Source: Chloroflexi bacterium OLB14
GTDB lineage: Bacteria; Chloroflexota; Anaerolineae; Anaerolineales; Villigracilaceae
Assembly (NCBI GenBank): GCA_001567105.1
Contig: LMZR01000030.1
Location: 1-56,658, forward strand
Length of the DNA: 56,658 bases
Direction of reading: 5' to 3'
The position numbers and the translations under genes were made by a program. Positions within the stretch are counted from its first letter, which is position 1, and each line of letters opens with the position of its first letter. Below, piece after piece: positions 8,923-18,179 of the stretch. The notes beneath the pieces were generated by a model. That model worked only from the letters and a program-made list of their open reading frames with translations, was not told the DNA's origin and searched no databases.

Positions 8923-10410
8923 ATGAATTTGAAAATTTATACTCCCATTCTTTTGCTATTCGCTAGCACATTGATTTTAGCATGTTCACTTGGAGGTATC
9001 ACCCCGCAAGCTAGCTTGCCTACTCCAACGATGCCCATATTGGAATTAGCCATTCAACCAGATGCAACTTCCTTTAATACAGTAGGGCAGGTAATAAACT
9101 TTCAATATTCAGTTAGAAATATTGGGTTAACAGCTGTGGCAGGTAATGTATTGGCAACAGGCATGACTGTCAATTGCCCTGCTATGAATACAATTGGCAA
9201 CCTTAACGATTCGCTAGACCCGAATGAGACTATCATCTGCACAGCCTCCCATACTGTTACCCAAGCCGACATTGATCTACGATCTATTAACTATACTTCA
9301 ACAGCAACTATTAACGACATTAATTCTAATCAAGCCATAGTTACTATTTCTGCTCAACAACCACAACTATTAGCACTAACAACAACAGCAAATCCTACAA
9401 CCTATGAAAAGGCGGGCAATCAAGTAGTTTTTACGTATGTTATCACCAATACAAGTAATTCAGATGTAGGACCTGCTCAATTTACTATTAGCGATAGCTT
9501 GATCAGCACTGCACCCTTCAACTGCGGAAATATAGATACGCTTCTTCCTGTTGGGGGAACTGTTACTTGTACCTCAACTTATATAATCACTGAAGCCGAC
9601 GCCAATTTGGATTCTGTTACTAGCCTAGCAACGGCATCAGGTGGGGCATCTGCTCCATCGGCGCAAACAAGCGTCGCCGTGCATAGAGGCGTGATTACTC
9701 AATCTAACCCTGCAACTAATTTGACTTCTGGCAGCACAATTTCATACACAGTAGATAGTGGCGATTGGATATGGCAAATTGCCCGTTGTCATGGAGCTGA
9801 TCCGCGACAGGTGATTGCGGCAAATCCTCAAATCCCAGTACCTTCTCAAATTTCATCAGGCATGGTGATTACCGTGCCAAACATTGGCAGTAAGGGCACA
9901 ATTTATGGAAAACCTTGTGTTGTCAAACATACAGTTAAAGATGGCGAAACTTGGTCTTCTATCGCTCAACTCTACAATGCGGATCCTAATATCTTGCAAA
10001 TTGCAAATCGAAATATATTGACAGTAGGAAAAGAAATTAGCATTCCACGTAATTCAGCTGGGACACTTGGCACTTCAATAAAGGCTTTGTCATTAACTGT
10101 TACCGCGAACCCGACATATTACCAACAAATTGGACAGCAAATAACATATACCTATACAATCACTAATAGCGGGAACACAACACTGGGACCCGCACAATTT
10201 ACGGTTACAGATGCGCTTATTAGTGCAACAGCTTTTAACTGTGGAGATGCAACTACTACACTTGCTGTAAATGCTACAGTTACTTGCACAGCCATTTATA
10301 CTGTGACTGAGGCAAACATAAACGTAACTTCGATTGTTAATAATGCTACAGCTTCTGGTGCTGGTGCAGGACCTTCACTTGTTGCTACTGTAACTGTGAT
10401 AAAGCAATAA
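8923..10410 (+). CDS. LysM lipoprotein with three DUF11-like modules
   Basis: Exported, lipid-anchored protein. Residues 1-21 form a lipoprotein signal with lipobox LILAC (C21). Three Ig-like modules of the DUF11/conserved-repeat type follow the pattern YTITNSGN...GPAQFTVTDAL...FNCG...VTCTA.YTVTEA, at about residues 39-142 (diverged), 147-253 and 390-495. Between the second and third lie two LysM domains, the first starting YTVDSGDWIWQIARCHGADP and the second HTVKDGETWSSIAQLYNADP. LysM binds peptidoglycan glycans, so the protein probably bridges membrane and wall. GAGAGGAT precedes the ATG, and terminators flank both sides, so it looks monocistronic. Confidence 0.88.
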   Translation: MNLKIYTPILLLFASTLILACSLGGITPQASLPTPTMPILELAIQPDATSFNTVGQVINFQYSVRNIGLTAVAGNVLATGMTVNCPAMNTIGNLNDSLDPNETIICTASHTVTQADIDLRSINYTSTATINDINSNQAIVTISAQQPQLLALTTTANPTTYEKAGNQVVFTYVITNTSNSDVGPAQFTISDSLISTAPFNCGNIDTLLPVGGTVTCTSTYIITEADANLDSVTSLATASGGASAPSAQTSVAVHRGVITQSNPATNLTSGSTISYTVDSGDWIWQIARCHGADPRQVIAANPQIPVPSQISSGMVITVPNIGSKGTIYGKPCVVKHTVKDGETWSSIAQLYNADPNILQIANRNILTVGKEISIPRNSAGTLGTSIKALSLTVTANPTYYQQIGQQITYTYTITNSGNTTLGPAQFTVTDALISATAFNCGDATTTLAVNATVTCTAIYTVTEANINVTSIVNNATASGAGAGPSLVATVTVIKQ

Positions 10411-10425
10411 GACTTTCTTAGGTAG

Positions 10426-10467
10426 AAAGAGGAGGAAAGCCTTATAGGACTTTCCTCCTCTTTTTTA
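10426..10467 (+). terminator. intrinsic terminator between convergent genes
   Basis: AAAGAGGAGGAAAG pairs with CTTTCCTCCTCTTT across a 10-nt loop, followed by a T run. It closes the LysM lipoprotein gene and lies just downstream of the convergent PIG-L gene. Confidence 0.88.
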
Positions 10468-10485
10468 TTACCTCTGTTTTTGGAA

Positions 10486-11118
10486 TTATTCCTTAAACTT
10501 TCCCACAATTCTCAAAATATCAAACCCCTCAGCAAATGAGACTTCGGCTAAAGCACCATGTCTCACCATAATTGAACGCGTTAATTCTTGATTGAAATAA
10601 TATCTATCTTTGTATGTCTCGTATTGTGCTAAAGCCTCAATTTTTTTATTAACATCTTCTTCTGTCACTTCAACTAGAAAATGCGGAAAGAATCCATACG
10701 AAGAACGCACAACGTCAAAGCCTAAGACAGTGATTCCACGAAAGGCGCGCAAGGCTTCATCTGTCATCGTGTTATGGTCTTGATGCACATCTTGTTTAGA
10801 ATGTGTAAAAATTAAATCAGGTTTGAAATCTTTTCGTAATTTCAGAAAATATTCCAAAATCTCTTGGCGTGATTGCTGAAAAATGCGCGTGGTGAAATTA
10901 CCGAAGATAACTTTCTCTTCTGGCACGCCCAACACTTTCATAGATTGTAAATGTTCGCCCTTTACTTTTTTCAAATCAGGGTTTTTCTGATTATCAGAAA
11001 GCGTCACACATAAAATTTCAGTCTTCTGTGCAATATGATGAATCAAAGCACCACATCCGATTTCAATATCATCAGGATGCGCACCAAGAAATAAAACTCG
11101 TTTACCGGAGAAGTTCAT
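10486..11118 (-). CDS. PIG-L family zinc-dependent N-deacetylase
   Basis: LmbE/PIG-L fold deacetylase acting on N-acetylglucosamine-type substrates; the actual substrate cannot be told. The N-terminal motif LGAHPDDIEIGCGA supplies the metal-binding AHPDD, and HSKQDVHQDHN supplies the second His motif. At 210 aa and with no signal peptide it is cytoplasmic. Family members serve bacillithiol or mycothiol synthesis, GPI or glycan trimming. No bacillithiol genes are visible here. It is convergent with the LysM lipoprotein gene and downstream of the methyltransferase gene on the same strand, separated by a palindromic repeat. Confidence 0.9.
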   Translation of the reverse strand: MNFSGKRVLFLGAHPDDIEIGCGALIHHIAQKTEILCVTLSDNQKNPDLKKVKGEHLQSMKVLGVPEEKVIFGNFTTRIFQQSRQEILEYFLKLRKDFKPDLIFTHSKQDVHQDHNTMTDEALRAFRGITVLGFDVVRSSYGFFPHFLVEVTEEDVNKKIEALAQYETYKDRYYFNQELTRSIMVRHGALAEVSFAEGFDILRIVGKFKE

Positions 11119-11130
11119 AGGGTTGTTTTT

Positions 11131-11190
11131 TACGCATTACGAATCACGCATTATTTCGTAACTCGTAATACTCGTAATGCGTAATTCGTA
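11131..11190. repeat. palindromic repeat of CGTAATGCGTA words
   Basis: TACGCATTACGA (11131-11142) is answered by TCGTAATGCGTA about 28 bases later, with further ATTACG/CGTAAT words between. It fills the spacer between the methyltransferase and PIG-L genes. Confidence 0.65.
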
Positions 11191-11193
11191 AAA

Positions 11194-11994
11194 TTATTTT
11201 GTAGCGAGAATCCCGCCCACCACTTTAGTCATCACTAACTTACCATCACGTTCAAGCCAATTTTGAGCAACGGATTCGATTTTCTTAATCAAGGCTTCGT
11301 ATTCATCTTTGCCATTGAACATGGATGTCCATAATCTGCGATCTTCACTCAACGAAGCGCGGACGTAATCAATGAATGGAGCAACAGCAGGGAAGGTTAG
11401 GTGATTTTCAAATTTATGTAATTCTGTCTTTGCAAAAATACTATCAATCGTATTGAAAATATCACCTTTGAAGCGTGAAGAACCAGGCATGGGAGGAATG
11501 GTGGCATTCGTGGCTTCTTTGATAATGTCATAGAACATTTGCTTATTCTCAGGCAATGGACCTGAAACAAAAAGTCGCCCACCAGATTTTAAGACGCGGT
11601 GAGCTTCGCCAAATGTAAATTTCAAGTCCGAAGCGTAATAGATGGCAAATGCCGATGTACATAAATCAAATGTATTATTTTCAAACTTAAATTTTTCGTT
11701 GAAATCTAAAAATTGAAAATCAATCTTTGCACCGAGTTCTTTATTTTTTGCGCGGGCTTTATCTAATAACTCTTCTGAAAAATCACCACCCGTAATTTGA
11801 GCTTGACCCTTTGTGTATTCATTAAACAAAAAGGATAATTTTCCAGCACCACAGCCCACATCTAAAATTTTCATGCCTGCTTGTGGTTTCAATAAATCGT
11901 TTGTCCACACATCAATATTGGCAGAGCCATATTTTTCGTGAATGTCAATTCTCATTAACAAATCTTTGCTCGGTTCTTGATAATCAATTTTCAT
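11194..11994 (-). CDS. Class I SAM-dependent methyltransferase
   Basis: Cytoplasmic methyltransferase of unknown substrate. The start is ATG 11994 (MKIDYQEPSKD), preceded by GGAGA. A longer in-frame reading extends into a dispersed repeat and should be ignored. Motif I is KILDVGCGAGKLS (about residues 42-54). GGDFSEELLDKAR follows as motif II, and FDLCTSAFAIYY as the post-I region, matching the UbiE/COQ5-like group. The C-terminal half contains GGRLFVSGPLPENK. The length of 266 aa is normal. It may be co-transcribed with the PIG-L gene downstream. Confidence 0.88.
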   Translation of the reverse strand: MKIDYQEPSKDLLMRIDIHEKYGSANIDVWTNDLLKPQAGMKILDVGCGAGKLSFLFNEYTKGQAQITGGDFSEELLDKARAKNKELGAKIDFQFLDFNEKFKFENNTFDLCTSAFAIYYASDLKFTFGEAHRVLKSGGRLFVSGPLPENKQMFYDIIKEATNATIPPMPGSSRFKGDIFNTIDSIFAKTELHKFENHLTFPAVAPFIDYVRASLSEDRRLWTSMFNGKDEYEALIKKIESVAQNWLERDGKLVMTKVVGGILATK

Positions 11995-12014
11995 TTTATT
12001 TCTCCATTTTTTTC

Positions 12015-12135
12015 GTTGGTCGAGTAGTCCAGAGCGAAGCGATGGACGTATCGAGACCAACATTTAATAAAATAATTCTCATTAACGGGTGGTCTCGATA
12101 CGTGACGCGACAATCACGCGCAACTACTCGACCAG
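12015..12135. repeat. GGTCGAGTAG/CGTATCGAGACC element, head-to-head pair
   Basis: Two half-elements face each other. Each has the ends GGTCGAGTAG and CGTATCGAGACC around a short variable hairpin core. The left core contains TCCA...TGGA. About 28 AT-rich bases lie between them. It sits immediately upstream of the methyltransferase gene and 68 bp before hisS. Related copies lie at 52858-52907 and 54584-54706. Confidence 0.85.
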
Positions 12136-12202
12136 CGTGCAAATAAATTATACATCAAAATTCACCAACTGAATTTTGAAGGCATGATAAAATTCGCGCA
12201 CT

Positions 12203-13481
12203 ATGGCAAACAAAATTCAAGCAGTTAAAGGCACCCGCGAATTCTACCCTGAGCAAATGGCGTTGCGAAATTTCATTTATGAAAAAGTTCGCGCTGCATC
12301 TCAGGCTTTTGGCTTTCAAGAATGGGATGCACCGTTCATCGAAACCATTGATTTATACGCCGCAAAATCTGGTGAAGAGCTAGTAAAAAAACAATCCTTC
12401 ACATTTGAAGATCGCGGCGGTGATTTCGTCACACTTCGACCTGAATTGACTCCATCTCTTGCACGCATGATTGCGGCAAAACAAAATGAATTGACTTATC
12501 CTGTGCGTTGGTGGTCGTTCGGTCCGTTTTGGAGATATGAACAACCACAAAAAGGACGTTCGCGCGAATTCTTCCAATGGAATATTGATATGTTAGGAGT
12601 CAATTCGCCTCAAGCAGACGGAGAGTTGGTTGCTGTTGCAGCGACTTTTCTCCAATCTGTTGGCTTGACTCCCGACCAAGCGACCATTTACGTTAACAAT
12701 CGCCGTTTAATGGATTCTGAATTTGATAAATTACAAATCCCAAATGAAAAACGACTCGATGTTTCTAATTTAGTAGATAGACGTTCTAAAATGGAATCAA
12801 CAAAGTGGGATGCCTATGCACTTGAATTAGGTTTGAATCAAACTCAATTAGATGGCTTGAAAAATATTTTATCTAATTTTGAGTTGTGGAAAGAAAGTGA
12901 TGAGTTAACCAAATTATTTTCTACGCTTGAAGCATTGGGCGTGAGTGAATACGTCAAATATGATCCCAACATCATGCGTGGACTTTTATATTACACAGGC
13001 ACAGTCTTTGAAGCCTTTGATACCAGTGGCTCTGTCAAACGTGCTATTCTCGGCGGCGGGCGTTATGATAATTTGTTAGCAGATGTTGGCGGACAACCAT
13101 TGTCAGGTGTTGGCTTTGCAATGGGTGATGTAGTGATTGGAATTATTTTGCAAGAAAAAGGTTTACTACCTGAATTTAATCCCACCCCAGCAGATGTGTT
13201 AGTGACGGTGTTTGATGAAACCTTATTAACAAAATCATTTGCCTTATCTGCTCAACTGCGAAAAGCAGGGATTAATACAATCGCTTTTCCCGAACCTGCT
13301 AAGTTACAAAAGCAATTCAAGTTTGCAGACAAAATGAAAATGAAACTAGCACTCGTCTTGGGTCCAGATGAAGAAGCACAAGGCTTGGTGGTAGTCAAAA
13401 AACTTGAAAAACGGCGACCAAGCCCAAATCAAGCAAGAAGCGTTGATTGAATCTATAAAAGGGATGTTATCGAATGCCTGA
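12203..13481 (+). CDS. hisS: Histidyl-tRNA synthetase (frame break near the 3' end)
   Basis: Charges tRNA-His with histidine. Class II motif 2 is FWRYEQPQKGRSREFFQWN, the histidine-specific segments are LVDRRSKM and GLLYYTGTVFEAF, and motif 3 is GGGRYDNL...SGVGFAMG. The unbroken frame ends at 13450 with an atypical tail after VVVKK. Deleting one A from the A6 run at 13397-13402 gives KNLKNGDQAQIKQEALIESI and a stop at 13479-13481, for 425 aa, the usual C-terminal anticodon-binding end. I read this as a sequence error. The restored end overlaps the next gene by 8 bp. A tRNA-His gene lies 480 bp downstream. Confidence 0.95.
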
Positions 13482-13935
13482 AATCCGTAATATCACCATA
13501 GAAAATTGGCAAGCCATCATTGATTTGAAAGTGCGCGATGACCAAAAGAATTTTGTGGCATCCAATTTGTATTCGATTGCTCAATCTAAATTTGGGGATG
13601 AGTACGAAGGGCATTGGGATTTGTTTCCGTTTGCAATTTATGATGAAGATAAACCCGTCGGCTTTTTGATGTATGCGCTTAATTTTGAACATCCTACGCA
13701 TCAAGCATATATTCAGCGTTTGATGGTGGATGAAAATTTTCAGGGCAAGGGCTATGGCAAATTTGGCATGAATTGGATGTTAGATTTTTTTCGCGCCGAT
13801 GAACGCATAAAAGTGGTAGGCATTAGTTACGAGCCACACAACGAAGTAGCGCGAAAGTTATATGCTAGTTTAGGTTTTGTGGAGACAGGAAAAATTGTAG
13901 ATGGCGAAACTGAGGCTGTGCTAAAATTACGTTGA
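13474..13935 (+). CDS. GNAT family N-acetyltransferase
   Basis: Acetyl-CoA dependent acetyltransferase of 153 aa. The acetyl-CoA loop is visible in MVDENFQGKGYGKFGMNWML (Q/R-x-x-G-x-G/A type), and NEVARKLYASLGFVETG is the typical last motif. The N-terminal part (NWQAIIDLKVRDDQKNFVASN) resembles spermine/spermidine acetyltransferases of the PaiA/BltD type, so a polyamine substrate is possible but unproven. It overlaps the restored hisS end and is likely co-transcribed with it. Confidence 0.88.
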   Translation: MPEIRNITIENWQAIIDLKVRDDQKNFVASNLYSIAQSKFGDEYEGHWDLFPFAIYDEDKPVGFLMYALNFEHPTHQAYIQRLMVDENFQGKGYGKFGMNWMLDFFRADERIKVVGISYEPHNEVARKLYASLGFVETGKIVDGETEAVLKLR

Positions 13936-13962
13936 TTTGTGGTAAAATCTTGCCCGCATTAT

Positions 13963-14035
13963 GGAGCCTGTAGCTCAACGGCAGAGCGCCACACTGTGGA
14001 TGTGGATGTTGTGGGTTCGAAACCCATCAGGCTCC
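13963..14035 (+). tRNA. tRNA-His (anticodon GTG)
   Basis: Cloverleaf: acceptor GAGCCTG/CAGGCTC with the extra G(-1) opposite C73 that marks tRNA-His. The D arm contains TAGCTCAACGGCAGAGC, the anticodon stem CCACA/TGTGG encloses CTGTGGA (GTG), and the T arm has GGTTCGAAACC. CCA is not fully encoded. An extended -10 (TGG then TAAAAT, 13940-13948) lies 14 bp upstream. Confidence 0.95.
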
Positions 14036-14040
14036 CAAAA

Positions 14041-14076
14041 AGACCCTAAAGGTAGATTTGAAAACCTTTAGGTCTT
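14041..14076. repeat. hairpin with ACCCTAAAGGT core, copy 1
   Basis: AGACCCTAAAGGT and ACCTTTAGGTCT form a stem directly after tRNA-His and just before glgA. The same core with longer arms occurs at 18591-18653. Confidence 0.7.
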
Positions 14077-14089
14077 ATAGTAGTAAATT

Positions 14090-15514
14090 ATGACTAAAAC
14101 CATTAATGTACTTTTCCTCGCCGCTGAAGCAGACCCATTTGTAAAAGTTGGGGGGTTAGGCGATGTAGCAGGGTCTTTGCCAAAAGCCTTACGTTCCCTT
14201 TCAAATGATGATATTAAATTGGACGTTCGTTTAGTTTTGCCCTATCATCCTGTGATTAAGGCGGATAACCTCAATCGCTTAGAAACTTATTCAATAGACA
14301 GAAATAACTCGCAGGTCGAGGTTGAAGCATTTGAAACAAGCATAGATGACTTGCCAGTGTACTTAATCAATGGCGAAGCGATTCGTGCTAATGGCTCTGT
14401 CTATTCAGCCGATTCAAAATTAGATGCTGAAAAATATGTCTTCTTTTCATTAGCGGCATTGAAACTTCCCAAGCATATTAATTGGATTCCTGATGTCATC
14501 CATGCCAATGATTGGCATACTGCGTTAAGTTTGTATGGAAATTTAACAAAGCGCTGGGAAGAAGGCGCAAAACATATTGCCAATGTGATGACGGTGCATA
14601 ACTTACCGTTTTTAGGACCAGATGTAAAAGATATTCTCGAAAGTTATGGAATCAAATTAGCTCAAACTGATTTACCCGATTGGGCGCGTGTAATGCCCAT
14701 GCCATTGGGCTTATGGGCTTCTGATGCGATTGTGGCTGTTTCACCAACGTATGGAAATGAAATTTTGACAGAAGAATTTGGCTCAGGCTTATCTGAATTT
14801 TTTCAAGTACGCCGCGAATCAATGAGCGGAATTTTGAACGGCATTGATACAGATTCTTTTGACCCAACTACAGATAAAGCCATTGGTGTAAATTATGATA
14901 GCAATGCAGTACATAAACGCGCTATCAATAAAAAATTATTACAAGATAGACTTGAATTTCCACTGGATGAAAATATTCCGCTCATCGGCATCATCTCGCG
15001 CATGGATAATCAAAAAGGCGTGGATATTGCTTTCAGTGCTTTGAAAACGATGAAGAAAATAAATTTTCAAGCAGTTATCTTAGGCACTGGCGACCCAAAA
15101 CTGGAAGAAGCCGCTCAAAATTTACAAAATTTATTCCCTGAAAAAATAAAAACTCAATTACGTTTTGATGCAGGCATGGCTCGTCAAATTTATGCTGGGG
15201 CTGATATGTTGCTTATGCCCTCGCGTTATGAACCATGCGGGCTGGCTCAAATGATTGCCATGCGTTATGGTTGTGTTCCCATTGTGAGAGCGATAGGTGG
15301 TTTGAATGATACCGTTACACAAAATTTTACAGGCTTTGTATTTGAAAAAGCATCACATTTATCTTTAGTGGCTACAATAAAAAAAGCACTCAAATCTTTT
15401 GCGGATAAAGAAGCGTGGAAAAAAATTCAACAAAATGGCATGGCACAAGATTTTTCTTGGAACGCTTCAGCAAAAGAATATTTGAAATTATATTTATCTT
15501 TGATAAAGGAATAA
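14090..15514 (+). CDS. glgA: Glycogen (starch) synthase
   Basis: GT5 glucosyltransferase that extends alpha-1,4-glucan from ADP-glucose. The substrate loop KVGGLGD (residues 19-25) near the N terminus and the GT-B C-terminal motifs SRMDNQKGVD and PSRYEPCGLAQM are present. The 474 aa are full length. No clear ribosome site precedes the ATG, and the gene starts 55 bp after tRNA-His. malQ follows after two small hairpins, so the pair forms a glycogen metabolism unit. glgB, glgC and glgP are not in the window. Confidence 0.95.
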   Translation: MTKTINVLFLAAEADPFVKVGGLGDVAGSLPKALRSLSNDDIKLDVRLVLPYHPVIKADNLNRLETYSIDRNNSQVEVEAFETSIDDLPVYLINGEAIRANGSVYSADSKLDAEKYVFFSLAALKLPKHINWIPDVIHANDWHTALSLYGNLTKRWEEGAKHIANVMTVHNLPFLGPDVKDILESYGIKLAQTDLPDWARVMPMPLGLWASDAIVAVSPTYGNEILTEEFGSGLSEFFQVRRESMSGILNGIDTDSFDPTTDKAIGVNYDSNAVHKRAINKKLLQDRLEFPLDENIPLIGIISRMDNQKGVDIAFSALKTMKKINFQAVILGTGDPKLEEAAQNLQNLFPEKIKTQLRFDAGMARQIYAGADMLLMPSRYEPCGLAQMIAMRYGCVPIVRAIGGLNDTVTQNFTGFVFEKASHLSLVATIKKALKSFADKEAWKKIQQNGMAQDFSWNASAKEYLKLYLSLIKE

Positions 15515-15515
15515 A

Positions 15516-15570
15516 AGTACCGCAAGATTTATCTTGCGGCTTTCACATGCAACATAAATGTTGCAGTACT
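15516..15570. repeat. compound palindrome: two hairpins inside AGTAC/GTACT arms
   Basis: AGTAC opens and GTACT closes the element. Inside are CCGCAAGAT/ATCTTGCGG and TGCAACAT/ATGTTGCA hairpins, separated by CTTTCACA. It fills the glgA-malQ spacer and could fold as a three-way structure in RNA or DNA. Confidence 0.75.
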
Positions 15571-15579
15571 TAAAAACTC

Positions 15580-17073
15580 ATGACCTTCAAACGCTCATCA
15601 GGAATTTTATTACACCCAACTTCATTGCCCAACTCATACGGAATCGGCGATTTAGGTCCACAAGCCTACCGCTTTGTGGATTGGCTCGCCTCCACTGGTT
15701 GCAAACTTTGGCAAATTCTTCCGCTCGGTCCCACGGGCTATGGCGATTCACCGTATCAATGTTTTTCTGCTTTTGCGGGCAATCCATATTTAATCAGCCC
15801 TGATGATTTATTTGCAGATGGATTAGTGACTCAATCTGATTTGGATAAAATAAAATCTGATTCACCCGCTTCAAAAGTGGATTTCGGCTTGGTCATTCCC
15901 AACAAGCTTAATCTTTTGCTGACGGCTTTTACTAACTACCAAGAGAATCCCAAACATTTGCAAAAAGAATTTAATTTATTTTGCAAACAACAAGCATTCT
16001 GGCTAAATGACTTTGCCTTGTTCATGGCGTTGAAAGAATCGCATGGGGGAGGCTCATGGAATGGGTGGAGTGACCAACTAAAAGTCAGAAATGAAGCGGA
16101 AATAAAAAAAGCTAGAAAAGAATTGAGTCAAGATATTCAACGCTATTCGTTTTATCAATTTTTATTTTTTAGGCAATGGAATAAATTACGAAGTTATGCC
16201 AACTCAAAAGGCATTCAAATTATTGGTGACGTGCCAATTTTTGTAGCATACGATTCTGCTGATGTTTGGTCACATCCCGAATTATTTTTCTTAGATGAAA
16301 GTGGAAACCCAACCGTTGTAGCTGGCGTTCCACCAGATGGTTTTTCTGCTACAGGGCAATTATGGGGAAACCCTTTATACAATTGGAAGAATCATAAAAA
16401 AGAAAAATACAAGTGGTGGTTATCGCGCATCAAAACTACTTTACAGAATGTAGATATTTTGCGCTTTGACCATTTTCGTGGCTTCGCAGGTTATTATGAA
16501 ATCCCTGCTCAACACACAACTGCACAACATGGTAAATGGGTGCAAATAGATGGTAAAGATTTTTTCAAAGCAGTAAAAAAATCTTTAGGCGTTAAAAATG
16601 ATTTACCAATCATTGCCGAAGATTTAGGCTTGATTACACCTGATGTTGTGGAATTATTAAACACATTTGATTTCCCTGGCATGAAAATTTTGCAATTTGC
16701 TTTTTCAGGTCCTGATAATCCTTTTCTGCCTCATCACTACATCCCTAATTGTGTAGCATACACTGGTTCACATGATAATGATACAGCAATGGGCTGGTTT
16801 GCTACAGCTAGTGAGCATGAAAAAGATTTTGCACGCCGATATTTAAGAGTGGACGGAAGTGATTTTGCATGGGATTTAATCCGCACAGTTTGGAAATCTG
16901 TTGCCATCTTCGCCATTGCTCCTATGCAAGATGTTTTAAGTTTAGGTGGTGAAGCCAGAATGAACTTCCCCAGCAAACTTGGTGGTAACTGGCAATGGCG
17001 TATGACCGAAAATGATTTTCGAGATGATTTGGCAGCAGGCTTACGAGATTTGAATTGGATAAGTTTAAGATAG
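15580..17073 (+). CDS. malQ: 4-alpha-glucanotransferase (amylomaltase)
   Basis: GH77 enzyme that disproportionates malto-oligosaccharides, processing glycogen chains. Diagnostic residues: nucleophile region DILRFDHFRGFAGY, acid/base PIIAEDLGLI, and the third carboxylate in YTGSHDNDT. The N-terminal RSSGILLHPTSLP and LPLGPTGYGDSPYQ are family signatures. The 497 aa are normal. The last residues (NWISLR) are unusual, and a one-base change would give NDKFKIDVL, so a small 3' error is possible. It follows glgA with 65 bp between. Confidence 0.95.
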   Translation: MTFKRSSGILLHPTSLPNSYGIGDLGPQAYRFVDWLASTGCKLWQILPLGPTGYGDSPYQCFSAFAGNPYLISPDDLFADGLVTQSDLDKIKSDSPASKVDFGLVIPNKLNLLLTAFTNYQENPKHLQKEFNLFCKQQAFWLNDFALFMALKESHGGGSWNGWSDQLKVRNEAEIKKARKELSQDIQRYSFYQFLFFRQWNKLRSYANSKGIQIIGDVPIFVAYDSADVWSHPELFFLDESGNPTVVAGVPPDGFSATGQLWGNPLYNWKNHKKEKYKWWLSRIKTTLQNVDILRFDHFRGFAGYYEIPAQHTTAQHGKWVQIDGKDFFKAVKKSLGVKNDLPIIAEDLGLITPDVVELLNTFDFPGMKILQFAFSGPDNPFLPHHYIPNCVAYTGSHDNDTAMGWFATASEHEKDFARRYLRVDGSDFAWDLIRTVWKSVAIFAIAPMQDVLSLGGEARMNFPSKLGGNWQWRMTENDFRDDLAAGLRDLNWISLR

Positions 17074-17104
17074 ATGTTTTGTAAACTTAATCCTTGCTTT
17101 CAAA

Positions 17105-17554
17105 TCATTTATTATCTTTGAACAAATACAAATATTGACCATACCCTTCTGCTTCCATATTTTCTACTGGAATAAATTTCAGTGAAGCAGAATTCATGCA
17201 ATATCTTAAACCAGTCGGTGCGGGACCATCATCAAAGACATGACCTAAATGCGAATCTGCATTTTTAGAACGCACTTCGGTACGCGCCATGAAAAGTTTG
17301 AAATCCGTTTTTGTGACGATGTTTTCAGATTCTAATGGCTTTGTAAAACTGGGCCAGCCTGTACCAGAATCGTATTTATCTAACGAACTAAACAACACTT
17401 CGCCAGAAACAACATCTACATAAATGCCCGCCTGTTTATTGTTCCAATATTCATTTGAAAATGGTGGTTCAGTGCCTTCGTGCTGTGTCACTTTATATTG
17501 CATGGGAGTTAACATTTCTTTCAATTCAGCATCAGATGGTTTTTTGTACGTCAT
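17105..17554 (-). CDS. msrB: Peptide-methionine (R)-S-oxide reductase
   Basis: Repairs R-methionine sulfoxide in proteins after oxidative damage. The start is ATG 17554 (MTYKKPSD), with AAGGAGCG upstream. The catalytic cysteine is C119 in [20 protein letters not shown] and [14 protein letters not shown] are family motifs. The CxxC pairs that bind structural zinc in many MsrB proteins are absent (GEVLFSS in place of one), which makes this the zinc-free type, and no second recycling Cys is obvious. It is the last gene of the minus-strand group with ybaK and aconitase X. Confidence 0.95.
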   Translation of the reverse strand: MTYKKPSDAELKEMLTPMQYKVTQHEGTEPPFSNEYWNNKQAGIYVDVVSGEVLFSSLDKYDSGTGWPSFTKPLESENIVTKTDFKLFMARTEVRSKNADSHLGHVFDDGPAPTGLRYCMNSASLKFIPVENMEAEGYGQYLYLFKDNK

Positions 17555-17639
17555 GGCAACGCTCCTTGTCACTGTGTCTGATGAATTGAGCAATAAACTT
17601 TCTTACTAAATTTATTTAACATTAAGCATCTTCAAATAT

Positions 17640-18134
17640 TTATTTAATCAAAACAGGTTTTTCCCTATCGGTTAAATTGACCACAATGGCATTACAGGCT
17701 TTGATTAAATTTTCAGGCGTGATCATAATCTCTTCTCCCCATTGACCTGCTCCTGTACCCAAAATTGATTCATCTACCAAACTCGCCTCAAGAAATGACC
17801 TGAAACCTGTTGGCTGCCATCCAAACGCAGGAATTGACCCGATGACGTAACCTGTCACTTCTTTTACCTTTTCAGGTTCAGCCATTTTGATATTTCTCGA
17901 ACCAATCGCTTTCTTCAAATTTCCTGAAATTGCATTTTGGTCTGCACCTAGCATCACCAACACACATTCACCAGAATCAACCACTTGAAAAATTAAAGTC
18001 TTCACGGCTTGTCTTTCAGGAAAATCTAAAACCTTAGCAACATTGGATGCACCCTTTTCAGTTTCAGGCGAAAAACTTCTTGCTTCGTAAGGAATATTAT
18101 TTTTTTCGAGATACAAATGAGCAGGTAATTTCAT
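17640..18134 (-). CDS. ybaK: YbaK/EbsC-type aminoacyl-tRNA deacylase
   Basis: Single-domain trans-editing protein of the YbaK/ProX fold, likely hydrolysing mischarged aminoacyl-tRNA (Cys-tRNA-Pro in studied homologues). The family segments visible are KTLIFQV, the GADQNAISGNLKKAIGSRNI lysine region, and VTGYVIGSIPAFGW. The 164 aa are normal. The exact substrate within the INS superfamily cannot be assigned. It is flanked by the aconitase X small subunit gene, with a GTCACGTT palindrome between them. Confidence 0.88.
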   Translation of the reverse strand: MKLPAHLYLEKNNIPYEARSFSPETEKGASNVAKVLDFPERQAVKTLIFQVVDSGECVLVMLGADQNAISGNLKKAIGSRNIKMAEPEKVKEVTGYVIGSIPAFGWQPTGFRSFLEASLVDESILGTGAGQWGEEIMITPENLIKACNAIVVNLTDREKPVLIK

Positions 18135-18160
18135 AAATTAAATCCTTTTCGTAGTAGTAG

Positions 18161-18179
18161 GTCACGTTTTTAACGTGAC
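18161..18179. repeat. palindrome GTCACGTT-AACGTGAC, copy 1
   Basis: GTCACGTT and AACGTGAC flank a 3-nt centre. The same arms recur at 51991-52010 after the choline-kinase-like gene. Too small for an insertion sequence; no T tail. Confidence 0.75.

Noticed and set aside
13397..13402. Programmed frameshift in hisS at an A6 run
   Set aside because: The needed shift is +1 and no stimulatory structure or conserved slippery heptamer in the right phase is seen. Many other genes in the window show similar run errors, so a sequence error is simpler.
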